Positions 23,219 to 29,326 of a DNA stretch of 64,000 nt are shown piece after piece. The position numbers and the translations under genes were made by a program. Positions within the stretch are counted from its first letter, which is position 1; the number at the start of each line of letters is the position of its first letter. Under the pieces are notes generated by a model. It saw only the letters and a list, made by a program, of their open reading frames with translations. It was not told the origin of the DNA and ran no database searches. This stretch comes from a virus, in IMG/VR virus record IMGVR_UViG_3300033995_001164, positions 1-64,000 of that record; one strand, given 5' to 3'.

Positions 23219-23494
23219 TTACGCTGTTTCTAATTTTGATTTTTGTATTAAATGTTCTGCCAATGTTAATGACGCATCCACATTAGTTGTAATAATCGAC
23301 TCAACCAGATGTTTGTGAGGAATATGAACTAAAAAGTCGGAACCATTAAAGAATGTTAAATCATTCTTAAGTTCAATACATCCTTGAATCATACTCAAAA
23401 ATATCTTGAATTGAGTGGCGTTCATGAATGTTTCATTTACTAATACACCAAATTTTTCGTGTTGAATCTTAATATTGTGTTGAGGTAGGTTCAT
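23219..23494 (-). CDS. Small protein, unknown
   Basis: Ninety-one residues starting MNLPQHNIKIQHEKFGVLVN, with FLVHIPHKHLVESII in the middle. Own TATCTTTG promoter 19 bases upstream. No family recognised. Confidence 0.6.
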   Translation of the reverse strand: MNLPQHNIKIQHEKFGVLVNETFMNATQFKIFLSMIQGCIELKNDLTFFNGSDFLVHIPHKHLVESIITTNVDASLTLAEHLIQKSKLETA

Positions 23495-23513
23495 ATCTTT
23501 CGTTTTGTGAGTA

Positions 23514-23521
23514 CAAAGATA
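23514..23521 (-). promoter_or_regulatory. TAnnTTTG promoter
   Basis: TATCTTTG on the minus strand, 19 bases upstream of the start at 23494. Confidence 0.6.
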
Positions 23522-23548
23522 GTTATTATTTTCATTCTACCAAACATT

Positions 23549-23989
23549 TTATCGATTTATTTCTCTTTTTATATCCCGGTCAATATCTCTCTCTTTTATT
23601 GAATTTTTCTTATCATGAATCTTTTTACCTTTGGCAAGAGCAATCTCCATTTTAATCAATCCCTTCTCATTGATGAAGACCCGGTAAGGAACGATGGTTA
23701 AACCATTCATAAGTTTTGACTCCAAACTATTCAACTCTTTTCTTTTCAATAGTAGTTTACGGTCCCTGACAGTCTCATGGAATGAACCAAACCCATAGTC
23801 GGAGATATTCATCCCCTTAACAAATAACTCACCGTCCTTGAAGTAACAGTACCCTTCGGAGATAGAAACTTTTCCCTGACGGATGGATTTGACCTCGCTA
23901 CCAAATAGTGAAATTCCCACAATATCTGTTTGGAGGAATTCATATTCAAACCTGGCTTTCTTATTAATTATGTTTATCGACTTCTTCAT
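23549..23989 (-). CDS. smpB: SsrA-binding protein SmpB
   Basis: A 146-residue protein of normal SmpB length. NKKARFEYEFLQTDIVGISL, LFGSEVKSIRQGKVSISEGY, then RDRKLLLKRKELNSL, a YRVFINEKGLIKMEIALAKGK-like block cut here for length, and a KKIHDKK tail are the family signatures. SmpB loads tmRNA on stalled ribosomes. I start at ATG 23989; the frame upstream overlaps the promoter. The promoter TATCTTTG ends 4 bases before the ATG, so the mRNA is probably leaderless. A long structured RNA lies directly upstream. Confidence 0.95.
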   Translation of the reverse strand: MKKSINIINKKARFEYEFLQTDIVGISLFGSEVKSIRQGKVSISEGYCYFKDGELFVKGMNISDYGFGSFHETVRDRKLLLKRKELNSLESKLMNGLTIVPYRVFINEKGLIKMEIALAKGKKIHDKKNSIKERDIDRDIKREINR

Positions 23990-23993
23990 AAGG

Positions 23994-24001
23994 CAAAGAT
24001 A
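23994..24001 (-). promoter_or_regulatory. TAnnTTTG promoter for smpB, leaderless type
   Basis: TATCTTTG on the minus strand with a 4-base gap to ATG 23989. Confidence 0.65.
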
Positions 24002-24023
24002 ATATAAAAATTGATATAAACAA

Positions 24024-24056
24024 AAAAAGGTGTCACATTTCTGTAACACCTTTTTG
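24024..24056. terminator. Bidirectional terminator between smpB and the structured RNA
   Basis: AAAAAGGTGT and ACACCTTTTT arms (24024-24035 with 24043-24055) with A- and T-runs at the ends. On the minus strand it would end the RNA at 24057-24840. Confidence 0.8.
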
Positions 24057-24840
24057 GCTTAATACGATGAGAATACTCGTCTTATTGAGAATCTTTGGAA
24101 GTTTTATTGTTTGACTTCTTTTCCACACCCTTTTGGGATGTAATCCTCATTGCCGATTGGTTAGACCAATCACTTCTTACGATATCATCTACTCTCTCAT
24201 TATTCAACTCTCTTCAAGCTTGCGACCTGACTCCGGATTCGACTCCGTAGAGGTTTTTGGTAAGAATACATTCAGACTTGCGGTCTTTGTGTGCTATGGA
24301 CATCCCATAACTAAGTAGGCAACTTGTCAATGACATCGGGTAGACATTTTTGCTATGTTTCTTTTAGTTTTTCACCATATTGAAAATAGTAATTGTGTTG
24401 TGGATGTATTCAAGAAGTAGTCTACCATAAGCTTCGTATCCTTTTGAGACACAAAATACTAAACTTCTCGATGAGATATCCCTATCTCCAAATTTCAAGA
24501 ATTCTTCAAATCAACATCTTGGTAGATGTTTGATAAGGACAAAGTCAGCACCACCTGTTACTTAATCTTGCCTTTCGGCGTTAAGATTCCTTTAATTTTG
24601 GAACTCGCAATTATAAGGTTGGATGACCTTACTTCTCACATAATTCCTATGAGTTATTCTTAATTTGGGGTTCCCCCCTCAACCGAAAGACCCACATCTC
24701 CCGGTCAGTAATCCATTTCCCTACGAAGTTATCCTCGGTACTACAGGCTCACTGATATCTCACTTGTATACTCGAGCTCCCTTTCAGAAGCCCCAAACTT
24801 AATAACACAACTAAGTTCGGTTTATATTGATTTTCATCAA
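24057..24840 (-). ncRNA. Long structured non-coding RNA candidate
   Basis: About 780 bases without a convincing gene but full of short perfect hairpins: 24155-24161 with 24165-24171 (7 bp), an AGAC/GTCT hairpin near 24273, ACATCT/AGATGT near 24513, AAGGT/ACCTT near 24617, and GCC-GAAA-GGC on the minus strand near 24575 inside a longer AATCTT/AAGATT stem. A minus-strand frame near 24370-24560 is broken by a TGA. It ends at a terminator next to smpB, so an altered tmRNA is a natural guess, but I could not build a tRNA-like domain or a tag frame. Confidence 0.5.
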
Positions 24841-25008
24841 TTTATTTAAGGATGATATACCACCCATTATCGTTTTTTACTCCACCGAAGTGGGTAAAGG
24901 ATAATCTAAAATTTCTAAGAACGTCTTTAAGGTTTCCCTTAAATGTTTTATAAGTATAACATACTTTTTTCGCTTGTCAAGTACTTTCTAAAACTTTTTT
25001 TTTTTAAT

Positions 25009-25125
25009 CTGTGATAAGACCTTAAGATTTACTCATTCGTAGGTCACCCATTCTGTACTACCTAAAACTCGCACTCCCTAATGGGATAGTCTGCTGTAAT
25101 AGGTCTATCTGCTATCTTATCACAG
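25009..25125 (-). ncRNA. 117-nt multibranched RNA candidate
   Basis: An 11-bp stem closes the element (25009-25019 with 25115-25125). Inside are CCC-TAAT-GGG flanked by ACT/AGT, and a GTAG/CTAC hairpin. It lies between the tRNA-like gene at 25139 and the long RNA, on a stretch with no gene. Strand is assumed from the neighbours. Confidence 0.45.
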
Positions 25126-25138
25126 AGTAAACTATTTG

Positions 25139-25229
25139 TGGTATCGGCGGGGTTCGAACCTGCGACACAGAGACTTTCGAGACTCCTGCTCTACCAAGGA
25201 AGATAAATCCCCCACTGAGCTACAATACC
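25139..25229 (-). tRNA. tRNA with expanded D-loop (anticodon uncertain)
   Basis: Ninety-one bases. The acceptor stem is perfect apart from one G-T pair (25223-25229 with 25140-25146), the D-stem GCTC/GAGC is intact, and the T-loop TTCGAAC is canonical. Departures: ~16 extra bases in the D-loop, one A-C mismatch in the T-stem, and an anticodon arm with one extra base and weak pairing. The anticodon could be GAA (Phe) with an extra C, or CGA. No CCA is encoded. Confidence 0.55.
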
Positions 25230-25390
25230 AATTTAATTCTAACTTGTAATGGCGATTACATTTTACAGTAATACTTTGAATGCGAAGGACTTCTGCTTTA
25301 TTTCGTACAGTTGTATGTTTGTCCCGTAGTCATTTTCCTCACATACCATTACAGCCCTACGGACCTAAACTTGTAATTAGAATATATTAT
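25230..25390 (-). ncRNA. Structured spacer between tRNA-like genes
   Basis: TGTAAT-CGCC-ATTACA forms a tight hairpin near 25246-25261 (minus strand), and 25321-25329 pairs with 25357-25364 around a ~27-base loop. ATTACAAGTT occurs twice. No gene frame is seen. It may be processed spacer RNA of the tRNA transcript. Confidence 0.35.
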
Positions 25391-25467
25391 AATGTGGGTG
25401 TATGCTCTACCATCTGAGCTACGGATGAATCCGGAGGGACTTGAAACCTCGACACAACACCCACACT
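25391..25467 (-). tRNA. Circularly permuted tRNA-like element
   Basis: On the minus strand the order is anticodon-stem 3' side, T-arm, acceptor 3' side, 2-base linker, acceptor 5' side, D-arm, anticodon-stem 5' side. A 9-bp outer stem (25457-25465 with 25393-25401) replaces the anticodon loop. The acceptor CGGAT/ATCCG is 5 bp (25429-25433 and 25422-25426). The T-arm is 25434-25450 (one T-C mismatch, loop TTCAAGT). The D-arm is 25404-25419 (GCTC/GAGC, loop with GG). Everything needed for a cloverleaf is present in permuted order. Whether it matures to a tRNA is unknown. Confidence 0.55.
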
Positions 25468-25503
25468 AATCTTTCAATATTTTTAAGAACTTTATTTCTT
25501 CGA

Positions 25504-25511
25504 CAAAGGTA
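25504..25511 (-). promoter_or_regulatory. TAnnTTTG promoter upstream of the RNA cluster
   Basis: TACCTTTG on the minus strand, ~37 bases upstream of the permuted tRNA-like element. No protein gene follows, so it probably drives the RNAs at 24.06-25.47 kb. Confidence 0.55.
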
Positions 25512-25559
25512 AAACTTTTATTTTGATTTGTCAAAAACTTTAACACTTTTTTTTTTTAA

Positions 25560-25910
25560 TTATTTTACTTTATACCAAAAGAACCCTATTGTAACTTTTT
25601 TTAACTCCACAATCCTACTATCTTGGTATACTTGAAAGTTAGGACTAATTGAAACTCCGTTAATAACCGGAACTATAGCACTGAGAGTAATTTGAGTACC
25701 TGAATCCACTATTACTTTTATCTCTTGTCCCTCACTATCGTAGTGAACTTTATTCAACCAATACTCAAAAGGTTTACCTTCATTTGATATATGAATGGTG
25801 TGTTGTACCTCATCAGATGATGGAATATAGTCAGGACTACAACTTACTAAAGATACTATTACAGTGAAAAAGAATAATCTCAATACAATTACCAATAATA
25901 TGTCTTTCAT
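25560..25910 (-). CDS. Predicted lipoprotein
   Basis: A 116-residue protein. MKDILLVIVLRLFFFTVIVS followed by LVSC-SPD is a signal peptide with a lipobox, so the mature protein would start at Cys ~23. The rest is beta-rich (IKVIVDSGTQITLSAIVPVI). I start at 25910; the upstream frame covers the promoter. It may be a surface or superinfection-exclusion protein, which is speculation. Confidence 0.65.
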   Translation of the reverse strand: MKDILLVIVLRLFFFTVIVSLVSCSPDYIPSSDEVQHTIHISNEGKPFEYWLNKVHYDSEGQEIKVIVDSGTQITLSAIVPVINGVSISPNFQVYQDSRIVELKKVTIGFFWYKVK

Positions 25911-25932
25911 GTTTTTTGTTTTAATTCGAGTA

Positions 25933-25940
25933 CAAAGATA
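25933..25940 (-). promoter_or_regulatory. TAnnTTTG promoter for the lipoprotein
   Basis: TATCTTTG on the minus strand, 22 bases upstream of the start at 25910. Confidence 0.6.
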
Positions 25941-25982
25941 ATACTTTATTTTTAATATCCAAACACCAATCAAACTTTTTTC

Positions 25983-26040
25983 AAAAAAAAAACCCACATA
26001 CATAAATTCTCTCGAACATACATCTGTGGGATATATGTTT
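25983..26040 (-). ncRNA. Small RNA candidate with own promoter and terminator
   Basis: A TACCTTTG promoter (26043-26050) is followed at once by ~58 bases with no gene, ending in a hairpin (CCCACA/TGTGGG arms at 25993-25998 and 26025-26030) and a minus-strand T-run (25983-25992). The hairpin tip carries a GAGA tetraloop closed by GTTC/GAAT. This looks like a complete small transcription unit. Confidence 0.5.
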
Positions 26041-26042
26041 CA

Positions 26043-26050
26043 CAAAGGTA
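26043..26050 (-). promoter_or_regulatory. TAnnTTTG promoter for the small RNA
   Basis: TACCTTTG on the minus strand, immediately before the 25983-26040 hairpin unit. Confidence 0.5.
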
Positions 26051-26105
26051 AGTAATAGTTTTGTTACTATCAAATTTTTTATGAAACTTTTGTTGGGGTG
26101 TTTTG

Positions 26106-26142
26106 GTTCTCTCGAACCGTGAGATAATAAATATCTCATAAC
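26106..26142 (-). other. Twin hairpins with GAGA tetraloop
   Basis: GGTTC-GAGA-GAACC (minus strand) is a perfect 5-bp hairpin with a GNRA loop. Next to it GAGATA and ATATCTC form a second hairpin. The tip matches the one in the small RNA at 25983-26040. Confidence 0.4.
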
Positions 26143-26185
26143 ATCACCAAAAGTCAATACCTTTGTTATTTTTTTTTTTAATTCG

Positions 26186-26272
26186 TAGTCAGGACAGGAT
26201 TCGAACCTGTATGAGTTTATTTCATCTCCACTCCTTAATAGAGTTGCGTCTCTCCAATTCCGCCACCTGACT
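26186..26272 (-). tRNA. tRNA-Leu-like (probably UAA)
   Basis: Eighty-seven bases with a perfect 7-bp acceptor (AGTCAGG/CCTGACT), discriminator A, perfect T-arm (ACAGG-TTCGAAT-CCTGT), the leucine-type GTGGCGGAATTGG D-region and a class II variable arm. The anticodon arm is irregular: ACTCT-ATTAA-GGAGT gives only a 5-base loop, or a 7-base loop with A at position 33. UAA (Leu) is the likeliest anticodon by analogy. No CCA is encoded. Confidence 0.6.
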
Positions 26273-26277
26273 ATTGT

Positions 26278-26514
26278 TTATCTTGTTTCTACTCTTATAC
26301 GAAATAATTTATCACTTAATCGTTTTTCATCAATAACATCACGGATTTCCTCAGCAACTTTTTGATGATTATAACCAAATACCTCAATAATATACTTCGC
26401 TTTTCCTAAATTTTTACTTTTCGAATCGGGATTAAAGTATGAAGTTGGGTTTTCATTAACAGGTTTAACTTTATTACTCTTTGTCGATACAAAAAATGTT
26501 TCTGTGTGTGGCAT
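26278..26514 (-). CDS. Small protein between tRNA-like genes
   Basis: Seventy-eight residues starting MPHTETFFVSTKSNKVKPVN and ending RLSDKLFRIRVETR. It contains IIEVFGYNHQKVAEEIRDVI. It lies between two tRNA-like genes on the same strand with no promoter motif of its own nearby. Function unknown. Confidence 0.6.
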   Translation of the reverse strand: MPHTETFFVSTKSNKVKPVNENPTSYFNPDSKSKNLGKAKYIIEVFGYNHQKVAEEIRDVIDEKRLSDKLFRIRVETR

Positions 26515-26528
26515 ATTGTTTTGTTTAG

Positions 26529-26672
26529 TAGTCAGGACAGGACTCGAACCTGTAAGGTATAACCACTAAAACGTGGAGATGGAGGTTAAACCCTCTTTTA
26601 CAATACCAACCTGTGAGCGTCTACCTCGTTATAACAGGATTTCTCACATTATAAGCTTTCCGCCACCTGACT
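26529..26672 (-). tRNA. tRNA-like RNA with large internal insertions
   Basis: The acceptor (AGTCAGG/CCTGACT) and T-arm (ACAGG-TTCGAGT-CCTGT) are perfect and nearly identical to those of the Leu-like gene at 26186; GTGGCGGAA and GGTAGACGC give a leucine-type D-region. But the D-loop holds ~30 extra bases, and the middle folds as its own three-way junction: GGTAT/ATACC closing GAGG/CCTC and CCAC/GTGG hairpins. Total length is 144 bases. It may be a tRNA with introns or a tRNA-mimicking RNA. Confidence 0.45.
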
Positions 26673-26743
26673 GTTTGTAACGTTTAATCTGATAACCTTA
26701 CGAAGAGTTGTTTCTATATTAATCCAATTGCGTGTAAATAATT

Positions 26744-26808
26744 ACAAGGTTGGTTGTTGGAGGGAAAGTTACACGTCTAAACCCGTCAGGAGCTACCAAC
26801 ACCCCTTG
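26744..26808 (-). ncRNA. Hairpin RNA next to a tRNA-like gene
   Basis: ACAAGG (26744-26749) and GGTTGTTGG (26752-26760) pair with CCAACACC (26796-26803) and CCTTGT (26804-26809), a long stem with small bulges around a ~35-base loop. It abuts the 3' end of the tRNA-like gene at 26809. The loop shares GACGGGT and TAGCTCC words with the tRNA-like gene at 27776. Confidence 0.4.
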
Positions 26809-26883
26809 TAGTCATGGTGGGACTCGAACCCACAGACATAAGTCCCATCCACTCTAAAAGAGCTCGACCTTATAATCATGACT
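26809..26883 (-). tRNA. tRNA-like RNA of normal size, irregular core
   Basis: Seventy-five bases. The acceptor AGTCATG/CATGACT and T-arm GTGGG-TTCGAGT-CCCAC are perfect, and the length fits a tRNA. The D-arm does not form a normal stem, and the best anticodon arm (4 bp, loop GGATGGG) lacks the universal T33. A decayed tRNA or a tRNA-like RNA are both possible. Confidence 0.45.
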
Positions 26884-26891
26884 ATCTGAGT

Positions 26892-27407
26892 TTAGTATAC
26901 CTCAAATCTATTAACAACAGTACCTTTGGGTACAATTATTTTATATTTACTATTTTCCACATCCAAATATCTAAATAACCCCGACTTTGATTCATAATGA
27001 GTTATCTTAACCTCAACGTGTGGTTTATCATTTGTTGTTTCAACAATAAAAGTCTCATCAACCGGTTTCTTACCTCTAACATAACCTTCCACTGATTTGT
27101 AATAGTAGTAGTAATACTCTGTCTGTTCTATATTACCACAACCCAACATAAAATGTCCTCCAACCTCATCACTATTCTTAATTGATTGGATGTTAACTCT
27201 ACGTGAGTAATACTCAGTACTATCAGAATCAATCCATCTAACAATCGGGAAGATGGCAATTATTAATAACAATGAACTAACAATCGCACAAGACCAACGT
27301 AAGAATGATGGAAATTCATCATCTGTATCTAACTTTTTGAATAAAACCACTAAACCAATTGATAATGTAATCATCAAACCTAACAAAAATTGTTCTTCTG
27401 AAATCAT
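26892..27407 (-). CDS. Membrane protein, unknown
   Basis: A 171-residue protein. Two N-terminal spans (QFLLGLMITLSIGLVVLF and WSCAIVSSLLLIIAIFPIV) precede an extracytoplasmic domain rich in beta-strands with a tyrosine run (TEYYYYYYKS). TATCTTTG promoter 24 bases upstream. Function unknown. Confidence 0.65.
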   Translation of the reverse strand: MISEEQFLLGLMITLSIGLVVLFKKLDTDDEFPSFLRWSCAIVSSLLLIIAIFPIVRWIDSDSTEYYSRRVNIQSIKNSDEVGGHFMLGCGNIEQTEYYYYYYKSVEGYVRGKKPVDETFIVETTNDKPHVEVKITHYESKSGLFRYLDVENSKYKIIVPKGTVVNRFEVY

Positions 27408-27431
27408 AATTTTTTATTTATTTTTATGGCA

Positions 27432-27439
27432 CAAAGATA
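27432..27439 (-). promoter_or_regulatory. TAnnTTTG promoter
   Basis: TATCTTTG on the minus strand, 24 bases upstream of the start at 27407. Confidence 0.6.
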
Positions 27440-27478
27440 ATACTTTTTTTAATATAACAACTAAATTCTTGTTTTTTT

Positions 27479-27760
27479 TTATCTTCCCTCATATTGCCAT
27501 AAAACAGCATTACAATAAGCGTGTACCGCACCTTCGGTCATATTTGTTTTATGACAATGTTGAAGATGTATCGGATGTTGTAAAAATCCCTCCGGGAACA
27601 ACTTCCAATTAATCGGTTTACCTGTTATTCTATTGGGTGCAACCTCATCTAAAGTCTCCCCGCAATACATACACAGATTGTTCTGTTCCTTTATGTATTG
27701 TATCCTAACCTCTCTTCTTTGTTTAGGCGCTAGTTTTGTGTAATCCGTTGGTAATTCCAT
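27479..27760 (-). CDS. HNH-type endonuclease, small
   Basis: Ninety-three residues with CMYCGETLDEVAPNR, then HLQHCHKTNMTEGAVHAYCN and LWQYEGR. The CxxC and the H-x2-HxH core with a following Cys match short phage HNH/endonuclease VII-like nucleases. It lies within the tRNA island, a usual place for homing nucleases. Confidence 0.7.
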   Translation of the reverse strand: MELPTDYTKLAPKQRREVRIQYIKEQNNLCMYCGETLDEVAPNRITGKPINWKLFPEGFLQHPIHLQHCHKTNMTEGAVHAYCNAVLWQYEGR

Positions 27761-27775
27761 TTAATTTAATCTTTG

Positions 27776-27868
27776 TAGTCAGGAGAGGAATCGAACCTCT
27801 CTACAGGGAGCTACCCGTCATCCATAACCTTCCATCGGACTCGAACCGACCTTGTATCCAACCTGACT
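27776..27868 (-). tRNA. tRNA-like RNA with a second T-arm-like hairpin
   Basis: Ninety-three bases. The acceptor AGTCAGG/CCTGACT and T-arm AGAGG-TTCGATT-CCTCT are perfect. The interior contains a further T-arm-like hairpin (GTCGG-TTCGAGT-CCGAT) where the D-arm should be, and a GGG-TAGCT-CCC hairpin near the variable-arm position. No anticodon arm can be drawn with confidence. Confidence 0.45.
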
Positions 27869-27931
27869 ATTTTCGTTAATGTTAAAAACTAGTCCAATCC
27901 CCCTAAAAACCATTAACTTCCTTATTACCTA

Positions 27932-27962
27932 TATGGGCGCAGCCATCCCGTTTATATATAGT
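27932..27962. other. Stem-loop in non-coding gap
   Basis: TATAT and GGG/CCC arms around a GC-rich loop form a hairpin. The 27869-28019 gap otherwise holds only a short minus-strand frame starting TTG that I cannot support. Confidence 0.35.
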
Positions 27963-28019
27963 TTTACCTGAAACTTCTTTGGGTTGTTGATTGACCACTC
28001 CCACTTACTCAAGTAGTTT

Positions 28020-28121
28020 TTATTTCTCTTTATTATTGGACACTAATCCAACCATTAACACAACTCCTAAAACAATTCCCACAATAACTCCCGTAAAGAA
28101 TGCGTCCCCTAATTCCGTCAT
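28020..28121 (-). CDS. 33-residue membrane peptide
   Basis: ATG 28121 opens MTELGDAFFTGVIVGIVLGV followed by VLMVGLVSNNKEK. It is one transmembrane helix with a basic tail, 3 bases after the stop of the upstream gene. Function unknown. Confidence 0.5.
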   Translation of the reverse strand: MTELGDAFFTGVIVGIVLGVVLMVGLVSNNKEK

Positions 28122-28124
28122 ATC

Positions 28125-28592
28125 TTAATAAATTTTTAATTTGTAACCTGTTAGTCTACTAATCTCATCTTTAGGTGAAGTATAAGAATACTTACTAATA
28201 CTTTTCTCATAAAGACTATAATCACCTCCAAGTAAAATATTTTTGTTAGGAAGTTCATATTCAAACTTATTTCGGTTTGATATAACAATATCTTCATTAT
28301 CTATCGAACACAAATTCAAATCACTCTTCAGTTCTCTCTTAATGTAGGACTGTAAAAGATTCATTTTAGAAGTGTTAATCTTATTCTCACCATCATACTG
28401 TAAAGATAATATATCACACCGAATTCGATATCCACCGCCATAATCTAATGTTATTGTTCTCACCCGGAAAGAAACTATAAAGGGAAGTCCATTTACATTT
28501 TTGTATCCGTCGTATATCTTACCATTAAAGAATTTATTGTAAGCCGTTATAGGACCTTGCCCACTTAACTCATTTACATTGACATCATCCAT
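28125..28592 (-). CDS. Unknown protein
   Basis: A 155-residue protein starting MDDVNVNELSGQGPITAYNK. Beta-rich middle (FRVRTITLDYGGGYRIRCDI). It overlaps the upstream gene by 19 bases in another frame. No family recognised. Confidence 0.6.
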   Translation of the reverse strand: MDDVNVNELSGQGPITAYNKFFNGKIYDGYKNVNGLPFIVSFRVRTITLDYGGGYRIRCDILSLQYDGENKINTSKMNLLQSYIKRELKSDLNLCSIDNEDIVISNRNKFEYELPNKNILLGGDYSLYEKSISKYSYTSPKDEISRLTGYKLKIY

Positions 28593-28828
28593 CCCATTCG
28601 GTTTTGCGCTTGATACTCAGTGTAGGTACATTTCCTCATTGAATTGTAGTCCGGAGTCAACTTAACATGTGTTGGATATTTCTTCGCACTTTCTCTTCTT
28701 TCTCTCATCACCTTAGCATAAGCCTCCCTTTTACTTGAAGCCCACACATCATTAAATCCTCCACCTATCCAATTGAATAAGTACAAATACTCTCCGTTAA
28801 CACTTCTATACAATTTCTCTTTAGCCAT
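28574..28828 (-). CDS. Conserved phage protein (FNWIGGGFNDVWASSKREA family)
   Basis: Eighty-four residues starting MAKEKLYRSVNGEYLY. The FNWIGGGFNDVWASSKREA block marks a small family spread in phages, function unknown. The 17 codons upstream are rejected, because the TATCTTTG promoter at 28850 lies within them. Confidence 0.7.
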   Translation of the reverse strand: MAKEKLYRSVNGEYLYLFNWIGGGFNDVWASSKREAYAKVMRERRESAKKYPTHVKLTPDYNSMRKCTYTEYQAQNRMGWMMSM

Positions 28829-28849
28829 ATCTTTATCGTTTTGTGAGTA

Positions 28850-28857
28850 CAAAGATA
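28850..28857 (-). promoter_or_regulatory. TAnnTTTG promoter
   Basis: TATCTTTG on the minus strand, 21 bases upstream of the start at 28828. Confidence 0.6.
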
Positions 28858-28891
28858 CTATTAATTTTGGTACCTCCAAATAAAAAATGAA

Positions 28892-29314
28892 TTATTTTTT
28901 CATTACTATCGAAATAAGTTTGTGTAAGTTCACTCCGGTCTGTTCCGGTTTGATTTGATTGAGTGTGAAGTATTCCCAATTGCTATGTTCATCACCTGAC
29001 ATAGCATTATCAAAATCAGGCTTTAATTCTTTATCAGTATCCAATTGATAAACATACATTATACCCCTGATTTTCGTACCGTCACGATTTGTCCTTGGTA
29101 CAACACCGATAAAGGTTAAATCGTAATCGTCAATATCAATATCCGTTTCTTCGAAATGTTCTCTTTTTGCACAATCCATTGTTGTCTCCCCATCTTCAAG
29201 ATGACCTCCGGGTAATGACCACATTCCGGGATATAATCCTTTGGCGTTTCTCTTACATAGTAAAACTTTATCACCACATTTTACTAAAACACCAGCATAC
29301 CTTGTAATTTCCAT
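28892..29314 (-). CDS. Nudix hydrolase
   Basis: A 140-residue protein starting MEITRYAGVLVKCGDKVLLC. The Nudix box is GGHLEDGETTMDCAKREHFE followed by E, the GX5EX7REX2EE pattern with D instead of G near its end. Nudix enzymes cleave nucleoside diphosphate linkages; in phages they sanitise dNTPs, decap RNA or remove ADP-ribose. The 11 codons upstream are rejected. The gene diverges from DUF192 at 29327 with only 12 bases between. Confidence 0.85.
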   Translation of the reverse strand: MEITRYAGVLVKCGDKVLLCKRNAKGLYPGMWSLPGGHLEDGETTMDCAKREHFEETDIDIDDYDLTFIGVVPRTNRDGTKIRGIMYVYQLDTDKELKPDFDNAMSGDEHSNWEYFTLNQIKPEQTGVNLHKLISIVMKK

Positions 29315-29326
29315 ATATTTATTGTT

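Noticed and set aside
24226-24247. Plus-strand CTGACTCCGGATTCGACTCC resembles the 5' end of tmRNA (GGATTCGAC).
   Set aside because: The other tmRNA-like word (near 24740) is on the opposite strand, and no 3' acceptor or tag frame was found for either strand, so a tmRNA is not called.
24133-24318. A plus-strand 61-codon frame in the RNA region.
   Set aside because: It runs through perfect hairpins and has no start context; most likely chance.
24370-24560. A minus-strand protein-like frame (FEEFLKFGDRDISSRSL...) within the long RNA region.
   Set aside because: It is only 48 codons, preceded by in-frame TGA and TAA stops, and the DNA folds well as RNA. It could be a remnant, but support is too weak.
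24060-24840. Short words resembling ribosomal RNA (for example TTAAAGGAAT and ACAGGTGGTGC).
   Set aside because: Spacing does not match 16S or 23S rRNA and other conserved regions are absent.
26158-26165. TACCTTTG on the plus strand before the tRNA-Leu-like gene.
   Set aside because: No plus-strand gene follows; it would run antisense to the tRNA, so likely chance.
26186-26672. Reading the Leu-like tRNAs as UUA-anticodon ochre suppressors.
   Set aside because: The anticodon loops are irregular, so the reading is ambiguous, and genes in the window use TAA as a normal stop.
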